Source: Rhodoblastus sp963748385 (GTDB taxonomy: Bacteria > Pseudomonadota > Alphaproteobacteria > Rhizobiales > Beijerinckiaceae). From it: a stretch of DNA of 64,000 nucleotides. The position numbers and the translations under genes are program-made. This document shows, one piece after another, positions 41,577 through 51,083 of the stretch; position 1 is the first letter of the stretch; every line of letters starts with the position of its first letter. The notes under the pieces were generated by a model. It saw nothing but the letters and a program-made list of their open reading frames with translations. It was not told where the DNA came from and did no database searches. The stretch is from NCBI GenBank assembly GCA_963748385.1, contig CAVVIQ010000016.1, forward strand, positions 62,001 through 126,000. The letters are read 5' to 3'.

Positions 41577-41661
41577 TTGGTTGCGGGACGCCGCAACCAC
41601 CGAATGCCAAGGCTTTTGCGCCTCGCTCCCGCGGTTCTGATCGCGACGATTTGAACCGCGC
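41577..41661 (+). repeat. Dispersed intergenic repeat, copy 1
   Basis: The ~85-base element begins with the hairpin GGTTGCGGGACGCCGCAACC, followed by ACCGA, AAGGCTTTTGCG, a CGATTTGAA stretch and GCGCC. The same order of blocks is present at 55308-55396. Both copies are intergenic and in the same orientation. Confidence 0.75.
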
Positions 41662-42131
41662 CGTGTCATAAATTGTCAAGACCCTTCGCCTATTACCTGT
41701 TACAATTTAGGAGATTTATTGTTTCGTTTCAGCATCAAGAATCCGACTCAAGCTCGCCGAGCGCTCGCCGGCGAACCCGTTGTCCCGGCGCCCCACGATA
41801 TAAAATGTCGACAGAGGGAGGTGGAAATGACTGTTCTTGAGGCCATTCTGCAAACTCGGGCCTGTTATTCTTGCCAAAGCCCGGGTCGACCGGAGCGGCG
41901 GGCGGATGCGCTTTGGCTCCAACCGGCAGCCGAAATTCTGCTCGAAAGCCCCCAAAGGTAAGACGTCGCGTGAGCCCTTCCACCGAAACGCCAGATGAAC
42001 GATCCGCCGCCATATGAAAAGCGCCATCGTCTGACCTGGACTGGCGGCGCGCCGCGGTCTTCGGCCACAGGGTGTCGCCGGGTTCCGCCGCAACGTTGCG
42101 GGACGACATTGGAGAGAAAAGGCTTCGTTAA
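41662..42131 (+). other. Region before glk; possible small ORF 41827-41961
   Basis: An ATG at 41827 with AGGGAGGTGGAA upstream opens a 44-codon frame (MTVLEAILQTRACYSC onward) ending at 41961. The frame extends upstream to a TTG at 41719, itself behind AGGAG. No family is recognised, and the sequence may be a leader or degenerate. The rest of the region must contain the promoter of the glk operon; no clear -35/-10 pair stands out. Confidence 0.35.
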
Positions 42132-43148
42132 ATGTTGGTTGCAGGCGATATCGGAGGGACCAAGACGCTGCTCGCGATTTTCGGAAACGGCGCCGATCCG
42201 CGCAGCCCCCTGATCCAGCGCGAATATCACAGCGCCGATTTTCAGAGCCTCGCCGAAATGGTTCGCGCCTTCTTCACGGAATTGAACATGCGAGCCGAGT
42301 TCGGCTGTTTCGACGTCGCCGGGCCGGTGGTCGACGGCCATGTCAAGACGACCAATCTGCCGTGGTCGATGAGCGAGCGGGAACTGGAGGCCGACACCGG
42401 GTTGCGGCGCGTCGCGCTGCTGAACGACCTCCAGGCGATCGCCTTCGCGATCCCGTTGCTGCGCGACGACGAATTCGAGACCTTGAACGAAGGATCGCCC
42501 CAGCCGCGCGGGCCGATCGCCGTGGTCGCGCCGGGAACCGGCCTTGGCGAGGCCTTTCTGGTTTGGGGCGACGGCGGATATGTGGCCTGCGCGTCGGAGG
42601 GCGGTCATTCCAGCTTCGCCCCGACCAGCGAACAGCAGGCGGCTCTCTGGCTCCATCTGACCCGCAAATACGGAACCGCCTCGGCGGAACGCGCCTGCTC
42701 AGGAATGGCGGTCGCCGATATCTACGATTTCCTTCGGGAGACGCGAGCCTATCCCGAGAACGCCGAGCTGGCGCAGAAGCTGGCGCTGGCCACGGACCGG
42801 ACTCCGCTGATCGTGGAGGCGGGAATGAAAGCGTCGGCCCCGGACCCGCTGGCGGAGGCCGCGCTGGAGCTGTTCGTGCAGAACCTCGGAAGCGAGGCGG
42901 GGAACCTTGCGCTCAAGATCCTTTCGACCGGCGGGGTCTATCTCGCGGGCGGCATGCCGCTTCGGGTCGGTCCGCTGCTCAAGGGTCGATCCTTCCTCGA
43001 CGCTTTTTCGTCGAAGGGCAGGTTTTCCGACCTTCTCAGCCGCATGCCGGTGCGTGTCGTCAAGGCGCCAGCGGCGCTTCTGGGCGCCGCCGCCTTCGGG
43101 ATGCGGGCGTTCGGGGCGCCTGGGGATCCGAGGGGTGATGGAAGATGA
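42132..43148 (+). CDS. glk: Glucokinase
   Basis: It phosphorylates free glucose with ATP to glucose 6-phosphate. The 338-aa protein is of the PF02685 Glk family (not ROK): ATP-binding MLVAGDIGGTKTLLAIF at the N-terminus, DVAGPVVDGHVKTTNLPWSM, the NDLQAIAFAIPLL segment with the catalytic Asp, VAPGTGLGEAFLV, EGGHSSFAP and a C-terminal GGVYLAGGM. It begins the ten-gene pentose-phosphate array. Its stop overlaps the tkt start by 4 bases. Glucose for it would come from the glucoamylase at the other end of the same array. Confidence 0.94.
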   Translation: MLVAGDIGGTKTLLAIFGNGADPRSPLIQREYHSADFQSLAEMVRAFFTELNMRAEFGCFDVAGPVVDGHVKTTNLPWSMSERELEADTGLRRVALLNDLQAIAFAIPLLRDDEFETLNEGSPQPRGPIAVVAPGTGLGEAFLVWGDGGYVACASEGGHSSFAPTSEQQAALWLHLTRKYGTASAERACSGMAVADIYDFLRETRAYPENAELAQKLALATDRTPLIVEAGMKASAPDPLAEAALELFVQNLGSEAGNLALKILSTGGVYLAGGMPLRVGPLLKGRSFLDAFSSKGRFSDLLSRMPVRVVKAPAALLGAAAFGMRAFGAPGDPRGDGR

Positions 43149-45199
43149 CTTCAGCCGAACTCGACATGCTGACGGTGAACACGATCCGCGTCCTGGCCGC
43201 GGACGCGGTTCAGAAGGCCAACTCCGGCCATCCCGGCACGCCGATGGGCGCGGCGCCAACCGCCTATGCGCTTTGGCGACGCATTCTGCGATACGACCCG
43301 GCGGCCCCGCAATGGATCAATCGCGACCGTTTCGTCCTGTCGAGCGGCCACGCCTCGATGTTGCTCTATGCGCTCCTTCACCTCGCCGGCGTAAGGGACG
43401 CTTCCGGCGGCGAGGCTGTGTCCCTGAAGGACATCGAGACCTTCCGCCAGGCTGGCAGCCGCTGTCCCGGACACCCCGAATATGGCTGGACGGCCGGCGT
43501 GGAGACAACGACGGGCCCGCTCGGCCAGGGCGTGGCGACCAGCGTTGGCATGGCCATCGCCGGCGCATTTCTCGCGGCGACGTACAACCGTCCGGATTTC
43601 GACCTTTTCGACTTCAACGTCTACGCCTTGTGCGGCGATGGCGACATGATGGAGGGAATTTCGAGCGAAGCCGCTTCGCTCGCAGGACATCTCAAACTCG
43701 CGAATCTCTGCTGGATCTATGACTGCAACCACGTGACGATCGAAGGCCACACCAACCTCGCGTTCACCGAGGACGTCGCAGCGCGTTTTCTCGCCTACGG
43801 GTGGAACGTCGAGACGGTCGCCGACCCGAACGATCTCGATCAGGTCGAAAAGGCTTGCAACGCCTTCCTCGCGACCAGCGACCGTCCCACGCTCATCGTC
43901 GTGCACAGCCACATCGGCTTCGGGTCTCCACACAAGCACGACAGTCCGGAAGCCCATGGCGAGCCGCTCGGCGTCGAAGAGCTCGCGCTCACCAAACAAT
44001 TCCTTGGCTTCGACCCCGACAAGAGCTTTGTCGTTCCCGATGGCGTCCGGGATCACATGGCCAGCGGGCTGGGCGCCCGCGGGGCCAGGCTGCGACAGGA
44101 ATGGGAAGCCGCTTTCGCGCGATATCGCTCGCTCCATCCTGATCTGGCGGACCAGATCGACCGCATGGCCCGACGGGAATTGCCCGACGGCTGGGACGCC
44201 GCGCTACCGCGCTTTCCTGCGGATCCGAAAGGGTTGTCGACGCGCGACGCCTCCGGCAAGGCGCTGAACGCCGTCGCCGCCGTCATCCCATGGCTCGTCG
44301 GGGGAGCGGCGGATCTCGCGCCGAGCACCAAGACCCGGCTGCTGTTTGACGGCGCGGGCGACTTTCAGGCCTATGGCGAACTGGGAGACCGCTCCGGGCG
44401 GAACTTCCACTTTGGAATCCGCGAGCACGCGATGTGCGCCATCGTCAGTGGGATGACATTGACGGGCCTGCGCGCTTTCGGTTCGGGCTTCCTCATCTTC
44501 ACCGATTATGCGCGCGGCGCCATTCGTCTGGCGTCGCTGATGGATCTTCCGGTCCTGCACGTCTGGACGCACGATTCGATCGGCGTCGGCGAAGACGGCC
44601 CAACCCATCAGCCGATCGAGCAATTGGCCGCGTTGCGGGCCATTCCCGGCATGATCGTCATCAGGCCGGCGGACGCCAACGAAATGGTCGAAGCCTATCG
44701 CTTCGCCCTGCAGAACAAGAGCCGACCTGTCGCATTGATCTGCTCGCGACAGGCGCTGCCCGTTCTCGACCGGGACCGCTTCGCCCCGGCGGCGGGATTG
44801 GCGCGCGGCGCCTATATCCTGGCGGATGCGGAAAACGGCAGTCCAGACGTCATTCTCGTCGGGACAGGCAGCGAAGTGAGCCTTTGCCTGTCTGCGCGCG
44901 AACTTCTTGCGCGCGAAGGCGTTAGTTGCAGGGTGGTCAGCATGCCGTCCTGGGAAATCTTCGACGAGCAGGACGAGGCCTATCGTCGGAGCGTCCTGCC
45001 GCCTGGCGTCGGCGCCCGCGTCACCGTGGAGGAAGCTTCGCCGCTGGGCTGGGAGCGCTATGCCGGCGGCCGGGGCGTCACGCTGGCGATGCGCACATTC
45101 GGCATGTCCGCGCCCCTCAAGGTCGTCGCGGAACATTTCGGCTTCACGCCGGAAGCCGTCGCGCAGGCGGCGCGAAAAGCGGTCGCGCAGAACCGATGA
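43145..45199 (+). CDS. tkt: Transketolase
   Basis: This ThDP enzyme moves two-carbon ketol units among pentose-phosphate intermediates. The 684-aa protein has AANSGHPGTPMGAAPTAYALW-type substrate residues (read here as KANSGHPGTPMGAAPTAYAL), GPLGQGVATSVGMA, the ThDP motif CGDGDMMEGISSEAASLAGHLKL ending in DCNHVTIEG, and the pyrimidine domain (FHFGIREHAMCAIVSGMTL, HDSIGVGEDGPTHQPIEQ). Length and order are complete. The Lys-for-Ala change near the N-terminus is ordinary. It overlaps glk, and a 33-base gap leads to gnd. Confidence 0.96.
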   Translation: MTSAELDMLTVNTIRVLAADAVQKANSGHPGTPMGAAPTAYALWRRILRYDPAAPQWINRDRFVLSSGHASMLLYALLHLAGVRDASGGEAVSLKDIETFRQAGSRCPGHPEYGWTAGVETTTGPLGQGVATSVGMAIAGAFLAATYNRPDFDLFDFNVYALCGDGDMMEGISSEAASLAGHLKLANLCWIYDCNHVTIEGHTNLAFTEDVAARFLAYGWNVETVADPNDLDQVEKACNAFLATSDRPTLIVVHSHIGFGSPHKHDSPEAHGEPLGVEELALTKQFLGFDPDKSFVVPDGVRDHMASGLGARGARLRQEWEAAFARYRSLHPDLADQIDRMARRELPDGWDAALPRFPADPKGLSTRDASGKALNAVAAVIPWLVGGAADLAPSTKTRLLFDGAGDFQAYGELGDRSGRNFHFGIREHAMCAIVSGMTLTGLRAFGSGFLIFTDYARGAIRLASLMDLPVLHVWTHDSIGVGEDGPTHQPIEQLAALRAIPGMIVIRPADANEMVEAYRFALQNKSRPVALICSRQALPVLDRDRFAPAAGLARGAYILADAENGSPDVILVGTGSEVSLCLSARELLAREGVSCRVVSMPSWEIFDEQDEAYRRSVLPPGVGARVTVEEASPLGWERYAGGRGVTLAMRTFGMSAPLKVVAEHFGFTPEAVAQAARKAVAQNR

Positions 45200-45232
45200 A
45201 AAGGCGCGCCACGTAAATCACGGAGCGACAAG

Positions 45233-46252
45233 ATGCAACTCGGCATGATCGGATTGGGACGGATGGGCGCGAATATGGCCGAGCGCCTGATGAAGGCCGG
45301 TCATGGTCTCGTCGTGTACGATTCTCACGCCGCGGCCGTGCAGGATCTGGCGGACAAAGGCGCCGTTGGCGCGGACAGTCTGAAGGACTTCGTCGCCAAG
45401 CTCGCCAGGCCCCGCGTCGTCTGGCTCATGCTCCCGGCCGCAATCGTCGATCCTATCCTGGCCCAGGCGACGCCGCTGCTGGAGGCCGGGGACATCATCG
45501 TGGACGGCGGCAACTCCTATTATCACGACGACATCCGGCGGGCCGCCGAGCTGAAGGCGAAAGGATTGCATTACGTCGACGTCGGCGTGAGCGGCGGCGT
45601 CTGGGGCAAGGAGCGCGGCTATTGCCACATGATCGGCGGCGAAGCGGAAGTCGTCCGCGCCCTCGATCCGATTTTTCGCGCGCTCGCGCCAGGCGTCGAG
45701 GCGGCGCCCAGAACGCCGGGCGCAAACGACGAGCCCGAACAGGCCGAATGGGGATATCTGCACTGTGGCCCCAATGGCGCGGGCCACTTCGTCAAAATGG
45801 TCCACAACGGAATCGAATACGGCATCATGGCCGCCTATGCGGAAGGGTTGAACGTGCTCCGACACGCCAATGTCGGCGACGCGAAACAGGAGATTGACGC
45901 CGAAACGACGCCGTTGCGCCATCCGGAGCTTTATCGCTATGAAATCGACGTTGCGCGCGTCGCGGAGGTCTGGCGGCGCGGAAGCGTGATCGGCTCGTGG
46001 CTCCTCGATTTGACCGCCTCGGCCCTGCGGGCGGATCCGCAGCTGGGCGGCTTCGCCGGCCGCGTGTCGGATTCCGGCGAGGGACGCTGGACGTTGCAAG
46101 CGGCGATCGACGAGGGCGTTCCCGCCCCGGTGCTGAGCGCCGCCCTGTTCGGCCGGCTCGAATCCCGCGGCGCCGCGGAATACGCCAACAAGATCATGTC
46201 GGCGATGCGGTTCGAATTCGGTGGCCACCATGAAAAGCCGAAGGGGGCGTGA
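45233..46252 (+). CDS. gnd: 6-phosphogluconate dehydrogenase (decarboxylating), short form
   Basis: It oxidises and decarboxylates 6-phosphogluconate to ribulose 5-phosphate. The 339-aa protein belongs to the short Gnd class (about 300-340 aa, versus ~470 for the long form), which often prefers NAD+. It has the N-terminal Rossmann motif MQLGMIGLGRMGANMAERL, IVDGGNSYYHDDIRRA, the substrate loop DVGVSGGVWGKERGYCHMIGG, and the catalytic helix HFVKMVHNGIEYGIMAAYAEG. AGCGACAAG precedes the ATG at 45233. The stop abuts the zwf start codon directly. Coenzyme preference is inferred from class only. Confidence 0.94.
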   Translation: MQLGMIGLGRMGANMAERLMKAGHGLVVYDSHAAAVQDLADKGAVGADSLKDFVAKLARPRVVWLMLPAAIVDPILAQATPLLEAGDIIVDGGNSYYHDDIRRAAELKAKGLHYVDVGVSGGVWGKERGYCHMIGGEAEVVRALDPIFRALAPGVEAAPRTPGANDEPEQAEWGYLHCGPNGAGHFVKMVHNGIEYGIMAAYAEGLNVLRHANVGDAKQEIDAETTPLRHPELYRYEIDVARVAEVWRRGSVIGSWLLDLTASALRADPQLGGFAGRVSDSGEGRWTLQAAIDEGVPAPVLSAALFGRLESRGAAEYANKIMSAMRFEFGGHHEKPKGA

Positions 46253-47635
46253 ATGAAGGCCGAAGCTTCGGATGCGATAGTTTTTTTCGGCGCGACCGGC
46301 GACCTCGCCTACAAGCAGATCTTTCCCGCGCTGCTCGGCCTGGTTCGCGACGAAGGCGTCGATGTGCCGATCGTCGGCGTGGCGAAATCGGGATGGTCGC
46401 TCGAGCAGTTCCAAGCCCGAGCGAAGGACAGCATTTCGCACCACGGCGGGTATGACGAGGCCGCCTTCGCCAAGCTGATCAGCCTGCTGAGATATGTCGA
46501 CGGCGACTACGCCGACCCCCAGACATTCGCCAGCGTGAAGCAGGCGCTCGGCCCGGCGCGCCGGCCGACGCACTATCTGGCCATTCCTCCAGCCCTTTTT
46601 GGCGTCGTCGTCGCCGCGCTCGCCCAAGCGGGGCTCAGCGAAGGCGCCCGGCTCATCGTCGAAAAGCCCTTCGGGCGTGACCGGAGTTCGGCGCAGGCTC
46701 TCAACAGGACTTTGCTCGAACGCTTCCCCGAGTCGGCGATTTTCCGCATCGATCACTACCTGGGCAAGGAGCCGGTCCAGAACATTGTCTATACTCGTTT
46801 TGCGAATGCGATGTTCGAGCCGATCTGGAACCGCCATTTCGTGCGCAGCATCCAGATCACCATGGCGGAGGCCTTCGGCGTCGAAGATCGCGGAAGCTTC
46901 TATGACTCGATCGGCGCTCTCCGCGACGTCGTGGAGAACCACATGCTTCAGGTGCTCGCCAATCTCATGATGGACGCGCCGACCGGCGAGGAGCACGATG
47001 CGATCCGCGATCAGAAGGCAAGCCTTCTAAAGGCGGTTCGGCCGCTCGACGCGGCGAGCATCGTTCGCGGGCAATATCGCGGTTATCGCTCCGTTCCCGG
47101 CGTCCGGCCGGATTCGGACGTCGAGACCTTTGTCGCGATCAAGCTTTTCGTCGACAGCTGGCGATGGGCTGGCGTGCCGGTCTTCATCCGCGCGGGCAAA
47201 TCGCTGGGGCGGACGGCGACCGAAATCCTGGTCAGTTTCCACGAACCGCCGCGCTCGGTCTTCGGTGAGAACGCCTCGGGAGCCGGCCATGTGCGGATGC
47301 GGGTAAGTCCCGACGTCCGCGTCGCGATCGGGCTCAAGGTGAAGCGCCCCGGCGAGAAAATGGTTGGCGAACCGACAGAGCTCGTGCTGACGGAGCAGAC
47401 GGCGTCCGATTTGCCGCCCTATCAGCGCCTGCTTGGCGACGCGCTGCGCGGCGACGGCGAACTGTTCTCCAGGCAGGACGTGGTCGACGCGCAATGGCGG
47501 ATTGTCGAGCCCGTGCTCGCCTCGCCGCCGCCCTGCCAGCAATATGAGCCGGGAAGCTGGGGCCCGGCCGGCGCCGACGCGCTTATCGGATCCGACGGGC
47601 CGTGGCGAAATCCCCAGCCGTCCGCGCCGGGTTGA
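46253..47635 (+). CDS. zwf: Glucose-6-phosphate 1-dehydrogenase
   Basis: It oxidises glucose 6-phosphate to 6-phosphogluconolactone, the first oxidative pentose-phosphate step. The 460-aa protein has the nucleotide-binding FFGATGDLAYKQIFPAL at the N-terminus, VEKPFGRD, the active-site signature RIDHYLGKEPVQN, and DAPTGEEHDAIRDQKASLLKAVRPL. The C-terminal (alpha+beta) domain (KSLGRTATEILVSFHEPP, YQRLLGDALRGDGELFSRQDVVDAQW) is complete. The ATG follows the gnd TGA without a gap, implying translational coupling. Confidence 0.96.
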   Translation: MKAEASDAIVFFGATGDLAYKQIFPALLGLVRDEGVDVPIVGVAKSGWSLEQFQARAKDSISHHGGYDEAAFAKLISLLRYVDGDYADPQTFASVKQALGPARRPTHYLAIPPALFGVVVAALAQAGLSEGARLIVEKPFGRDRSSAQALNRTLLERFPESAIFRIDHYLGKEPVQNIVYTRFANAMFEPIWNRHFVRSIQITMAEAFGVEDRGSFYDSIGALRDVVENHMLQVLANLMMDAPTGEEHDAIRDQKASLLKAVRPLDAASIVRGQYRGYRSVPGVRPDSDVETFVAIKLFVDSWRWAGVPVFIRAGKSLGRTATEILVSFHEPPRSVFGENASGAGHVRMRVSPDVRVAIGLKVKRPGEKMVGEPTELVLTEQTASDLPPYQRLLGDALRGDGELFSRQDVVDAQWRIVEPVLASPPPCQQYEPGSWGPAGADALIGSDGPWRNPQPSAPG

Positions 47636-47640
47636 TCGCG

Positions 47641-48327
47641 ATGGACGACATTGTCTTCCTGTTCGACGTCGACAACACGCTTCTGGACAATGACCGGGTC
47701 CAGAACGACCTCAGCGCGCATCTCGCAGCGGCCTTCGGCCCGGACGCCCGCGACCGCTACTGGGCGATCTTCGAGGCGTTGCGGGCGGAACTCGGCTATG
47801 CCGACTATCTCGGCGCGCTCGAACGTCACCGGCTCGACGATCTGCACGATCCGCGAATCCTCGGGATGGCCAATTGGCTGATCGACTATCCCTTCGCGGA
47901 GCGTCTTTATCCCGGCGCGCTCGACGCGGTGAAACATGTCTCGCAATGGGGCCGCGCCGTCGTGCTTTCGGACGGCGACGCCGTGTTTCAGCCGCGAAAG
48001 GTCGAACGGTCGGGCCTCTGGAGCGTTTTCCGCGACGGTGTTTTGATCTTCATCCACAAGGAACAGAATCTGGACGACGTCGAGCGGATTTTCCCGGCGC
48101 GGCGCTATGTCCTCGTCGACGACAAGGTGCGCATTCTGTCGGCGGTGAAGGGAATCTGGGGCGAGCGGGTGACGACCGTTTTTCCGCGTCAGGGTCATTA
48201 CGCCAACGATCCCGCGGTCGTGGCGGCTTTTCCGCCGGCCGATATCCAGATCGAAAAGATCGGCGATCTTGTCGCGCTCGACTTCGCCGCTTTCCCGCGC
48301 CAACGCGACCCCGGAGTCCGCCCATGA
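47641..48327 (+). CDS. HAD-superfamily hydrolase
   Basis: The 228-aa protein has the four HAD motifs: FLFDVDNTLLDND (nucleophile Asp and general-acid Asp), VLSDGDAVFQPRKVE (Ser), the Lys in FIHKEQNLDDVE and the acidic VLVDDKVRILSAVK. The cap region between motifs I and II is helical. Its substrate is unknown; position between zwf and tal suggests a sugar-phosphate phosphatase or metabolite-repair role. ATG 47641 is used; a GTG at 47602 inside zwf is the alternative. The stop overlaps the tal start by 4 bases. Confidence 0.85.
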   Translation: MDDIVFLFDVDNTLLDNDRVQNDLSAHLAAAFGPDARDRYWAIFEALRAELGYADYLGALERHRLDDLHDPRILGMANWLIDYPFAERLYPGALDAVKHVSQWGRAVVLSDGDAVFQPRKVERSGLWSVFRDGVLIFIHKEQNLDDVERIFPARRYVLVDDKVRILSAVKGIWGERVTTVFPRQGHYANDPAVVAAFPPADIQIEKIGDLVALDFAAFPRQRDPGVRP

Positions 48328-49400
48328 AACCCACCGAGATGCTTCACGCCGCCGGGCAGAGCCTCTGGCTCGACAATATCACGCGGGACCTGCTCGCCTC
48401 GGGGACGCTCAAACGCTACATCGATGCGTTGTCGATCACCGGGCTGACGTCGAATCCGACGATCTTCGATCACGCCATCGCCAAGAGTTCGGCCTATGAC
48501 GCGGACATTCGCGCCCTGAACGCGACCGGCCTGACGCGCGAAGAGATCTTCTTCAGGCTCGCCATCGCCGACCTGCAACGGGCCGCGGACCTGTTCCGGC
48601 CGATCTACGAGCGGACTTCGGGCGTCGACGGCTGGGTGTCGCTCGAAGTGTCGCCGCTGCTCGCCTATGACGCGAAACGGACGGTCGAGGCGGCGAAATC
48701 CCTTCACGCGGCGGCGGCGCGGCCCAATCTCTTCATCAAGATTCCCGGAACGGCGGAAGGAGCGCCGGCGATCGAGGAAGCCATTTTTTCCGGCGTCCCG
48801 GTCAATGTGACGCTGCTGTTTTCGCGCGAGCACTACATCGCCGCGGCGCAGGCCTATCTGCGCGGCCTCGAGCGCCGCGCCGCCGCGGGCCTGAGCCTCG
48901 ACGTCCACTCGGTCGCCTCGCTGTTCGTCAGCCGCTGGGACAAGGCGACGATGGGCCGTCTGCCCGCGAATCTGCAAAACCGCTTGGGCATCGCGGTGGC
49001 GCAATCCGCCTATGCGTCCTACCGGGCGATGCTCGATTCCGAGCACTGGCAGCGCCTCGAAAATCTGGGCGCGCGCCCCCAGCGCCTGCTGTTCGCGAGC
49101 ACCGGAGTCAAGGATCCGAACGCGCCGGACACGCTTTACATCGGCGCCCTGGCCGCTCCGAACACCATCAACACCATGCCCGAGGACACGCTGCTGCATT
49201 TCGCCGATCACGGCGAGGTCGGCGACGTCCTGCGCCGGGACGGCGCCGCGGCGGCCGGGACTCTGTCGGCGGTCGGCAAGGCGGGCGTCGATATCGTGGC
49301 GCTGGCCGCGGAACTGCAGTCGGCCGGCGCGAAATCGTTCGACGAATCCTGGAGCGACCTCATGGATTCGATCGACGCCAAAGCGCGAGCGCTGGCCTGA
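48324..49400 (+). CDS. tal: Transaldolase
   Basis: It transfers the dihydroxyacetone unit from sedoheptulose 7-phosphate to glyceraldehyde 3-phosphate through a Schiff-base Lys. The 358-aa protein is of the TalB/Tal-like class common in actinobacteria and alphaproteobacteria: GQSLWLDNITRDLL at the N-terminus, the signature GLTSNPTIFDHAI, the active-site strand NLFIKIPGT (Lys), VNVTLLFSREHYIAAAQAY and LFASTGVKDPN. The ATG at 48324 overlaps the HAD gene stop. An 18-base gap leads to pgi. Confidence 0.94.
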   Translation: MKPTEMLHAAGQSLWLDNITRDLLASGTLKRYIDALSITGLTSNPTIFDHAIAKSSAYDADIRALNATGLTREEIFFRLAIADLQRAADLFRPIYERTSGVDGWVSLEVSPLLAYDAKRTVEAAKSLHAAAARPNLFIKIPGTAEGAPAIEEAIFSGVPVNVTLLFSREHYIAAAQAYLRGLERRAAAGLSLDVHSVASLFVSRWDKATMGRLPANLQNRLGIAVAQSAYASYRAMLDSEHWQRLENLGARPQRLLFASTGVKDPNAPDTLYIGALAAPNTINTMPEDTLLHFADHGEVGDVLRRDGAAAAGTLSAVGKAGVDIVALAAELQSAGAKSFDESWSDLMDSIDAKARALA

Positions 49401-49418
49401 CGCTGGGGAGATTGCACG

Positions 49419-51083
49419 TTGAGCGACACGACCGACCTCACCGGCATGGCGGAATGGAAGGCGCTGCAAGCGCATTTCGGCGCCGTGAAAGATCTGACCT
49501 TGCGCAGCCTGTTCGCCGACGATCCGCGCCGCGCCGAGCGGTTCACCGTCGAGGCGGCCGGTCTGTGCCTCGATTATTCGAAGAACCGCATCACCGACGA
49601 AACGATCCGCCTGCTCGTCGACCTGGCGCGGGCGCGCGGAGTCGCCGCGCGGCGGGACGCGATGTTTTCCGGCGAGAAGATCAATGTCAGCGAGAACCGC
49701 GCCGTATTGCATGTCGCGCTGCGGGCCCCTCGTTCGGAGAGCATTTTCGTCGACGGCAGGGACGTCGTCCCCGAAGTGCTTGAGGTCCGCGAGCGCATGG
49801 CGGCGTTCGCGCGAAAGGTGCGATCGGGCGAATGGCGGGGCCACAGCGGCAAGCGCATTCGCACGATCGTGAATATCGGGATCGGCGGTTCGTACCTCGG
49901 ACCCGAAATGGCTTACCGCGCGTTGCGGTCGTTCCGCGACCCGGATATCGACGCGCGCTTCGTCGCCAATGTCGACGGCGCGGCTTTCGCGGAAGCGACC
50001 GCTGGTCTCGATCCCCACGAAACGCTGTTCATCGTCGCCTCCAAGACCTTCACCACGCTGGAGACCATGACCAACGCCGGCGTCGCGCGGGACTGGCTGG
50101 TCGAGGGGATCGGCGACGGTTCGGGCGTCGCCAAGCATTTCGTCGCCCTGTCGACCAATGCGCAAGCCGTCGCAGGTTTCGGCATCGACACAGCCAATAT
50201 GTTCGGCTTCTGGGATTGGATCGGCGGCCGCTATTCCATGGACTCGGCGATCGGGCTTTCGACGATGATCGCCATCGGCCCGGAGAACTTCCAGCAATTG
50301 CTCGACGGATTTCACGCCATCGACCAACACTTCCGCTCGGCGCCGCCGGAGCGCAACCTGCCGATGATCATGGGTCTCCTGTCGGTCTGGCACAATAATT
50401 TCTTCGGCGCCGAGACGGTCGGAATCATGCCCTATGCCGCTGATCTCGCGCGTTTCCCGGCCTATCTCCAGCAATTGCAGATGGAGAGCAACGGCAAGCA
50501 CGTCGATCTGGCCGGAAGGCCCGTGCGGTTCCAGACGGGTCCGGTCGTCTGGGGAGAGCCGGGCACCGATGGCCAGCATTCCTTCTACCAGCTCATCCAC
50601 CAGGGTACGAAGCTCATTCCCTGCGACCTGATCGGGTTCTGCCAGCCGCTGAGCGCGAACGCCGCGCAGCACGACCTCCTGATGGCGAATTTTTTCGCGC
50701 AGGCCGAGGCGCTGGCCTTCGGCCGGACTGCGGAAGAACTCGCGGCGCAGGGTTCGCAGCCCTTCCAGACCCCGTTCAGGGTTTGCGAAGGCAATCGCCC
50801 GACCAACGTCATCCTGGCGGATCGGCTGTCGCCCTATGCCCTCGGCGCGCTGGTGGCGCTTTATGAGCACAATGTCTTCACGCAGGGCGCAATCTGGGGA
50901 ATCGATTCCTTCGACCAATGGGGCGTCGAGCTCGGCAAGGCGCTGGCGAAGAACATCATCCCCGAATTGGCGCCGGGAGCCCCTCAGACCGACAAGCACG
51001 ACAGTTCGACGAACGCGCTCATCGGCCGCTATCGCCGCCTGCGAGGCGACCCGCCTCAAGGCGAGAACGGAGGCGGCGCATGA
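49419..51083 (+). CDS. pgi: Glucose-6-phosphate isomerase
   Basis: It interconverts glucose 6-phosphate and fructose 6-phosphate. The 554-aa protein has NIGIGGSYLGPEMAYRAL, SKTFTTLETMTNA, FWDWIGGRYSMDSAIGLS, the signature GPVVWGEPGTDGQHSFYQLIHQGTKLIPCD and the C-terminal catalytic Lys in DKHDSSTNALI. All belong to the classical PGI family. The start is TTG 49419, placed 8 bases after GGGGAG. ATG 49446 is possible but would cut into the N-terminal helix. The stop overlaps the DUF2090 gene by 4 bases. Confidence 0.95.
   Translation: MSDTTDLTGMAEWKALQAHFGAVKDLTLRSLFADDPRRAERFTVEAAGLCLDYSKNRITDETIRLLVDLARARGVAARRDAMFSGEKINVSENRAVLHVALRAPRSESIFVDGRDVVPEVLEVRERMAAFARKVRSGEWRGHSGKRIRTIVNIGIGGSYLGPEMAYRALRSFRDPDIDARFVANVDGAAFAEATAGLDPHETLFIVASKTFTTLETMTNAGVARDWLVEGIGDGSGVAKHFVALSTNAQAVAGFGIDTANMFGFWDWIGGRYSMDSAIGLSTMIAIGPENFQQLLDGFHAIDQHFRSAPPERNLPMIMGLLSVWHNNFFGAETVGIMPYAADLARFPAYLQQLQMESNGKHVDLAGRPVRFQTGPVVWGEPGTDGQHSFYQLIHQGTKLIPCDLIGFCQPLSANAAQHDLLMANFFAQAEALAFGRTAEELAAQGSQPFQTPFRVCEGNRPTNVILADRLSPYALGALVALYEHNVFTQGAIWGIDSFDQWGVELGKALAKNIIPELAPGAPQTDKHDSSTNALIGRYRRLRGDPPQGENGGGA

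Noticed and set aside
41716..42093. A 125-residue minus-strand ORF before glk
   Set aside because: It has no ribosome site or recognisable family and overlaps a plus-strand leader region; support is insufficient on either strand.
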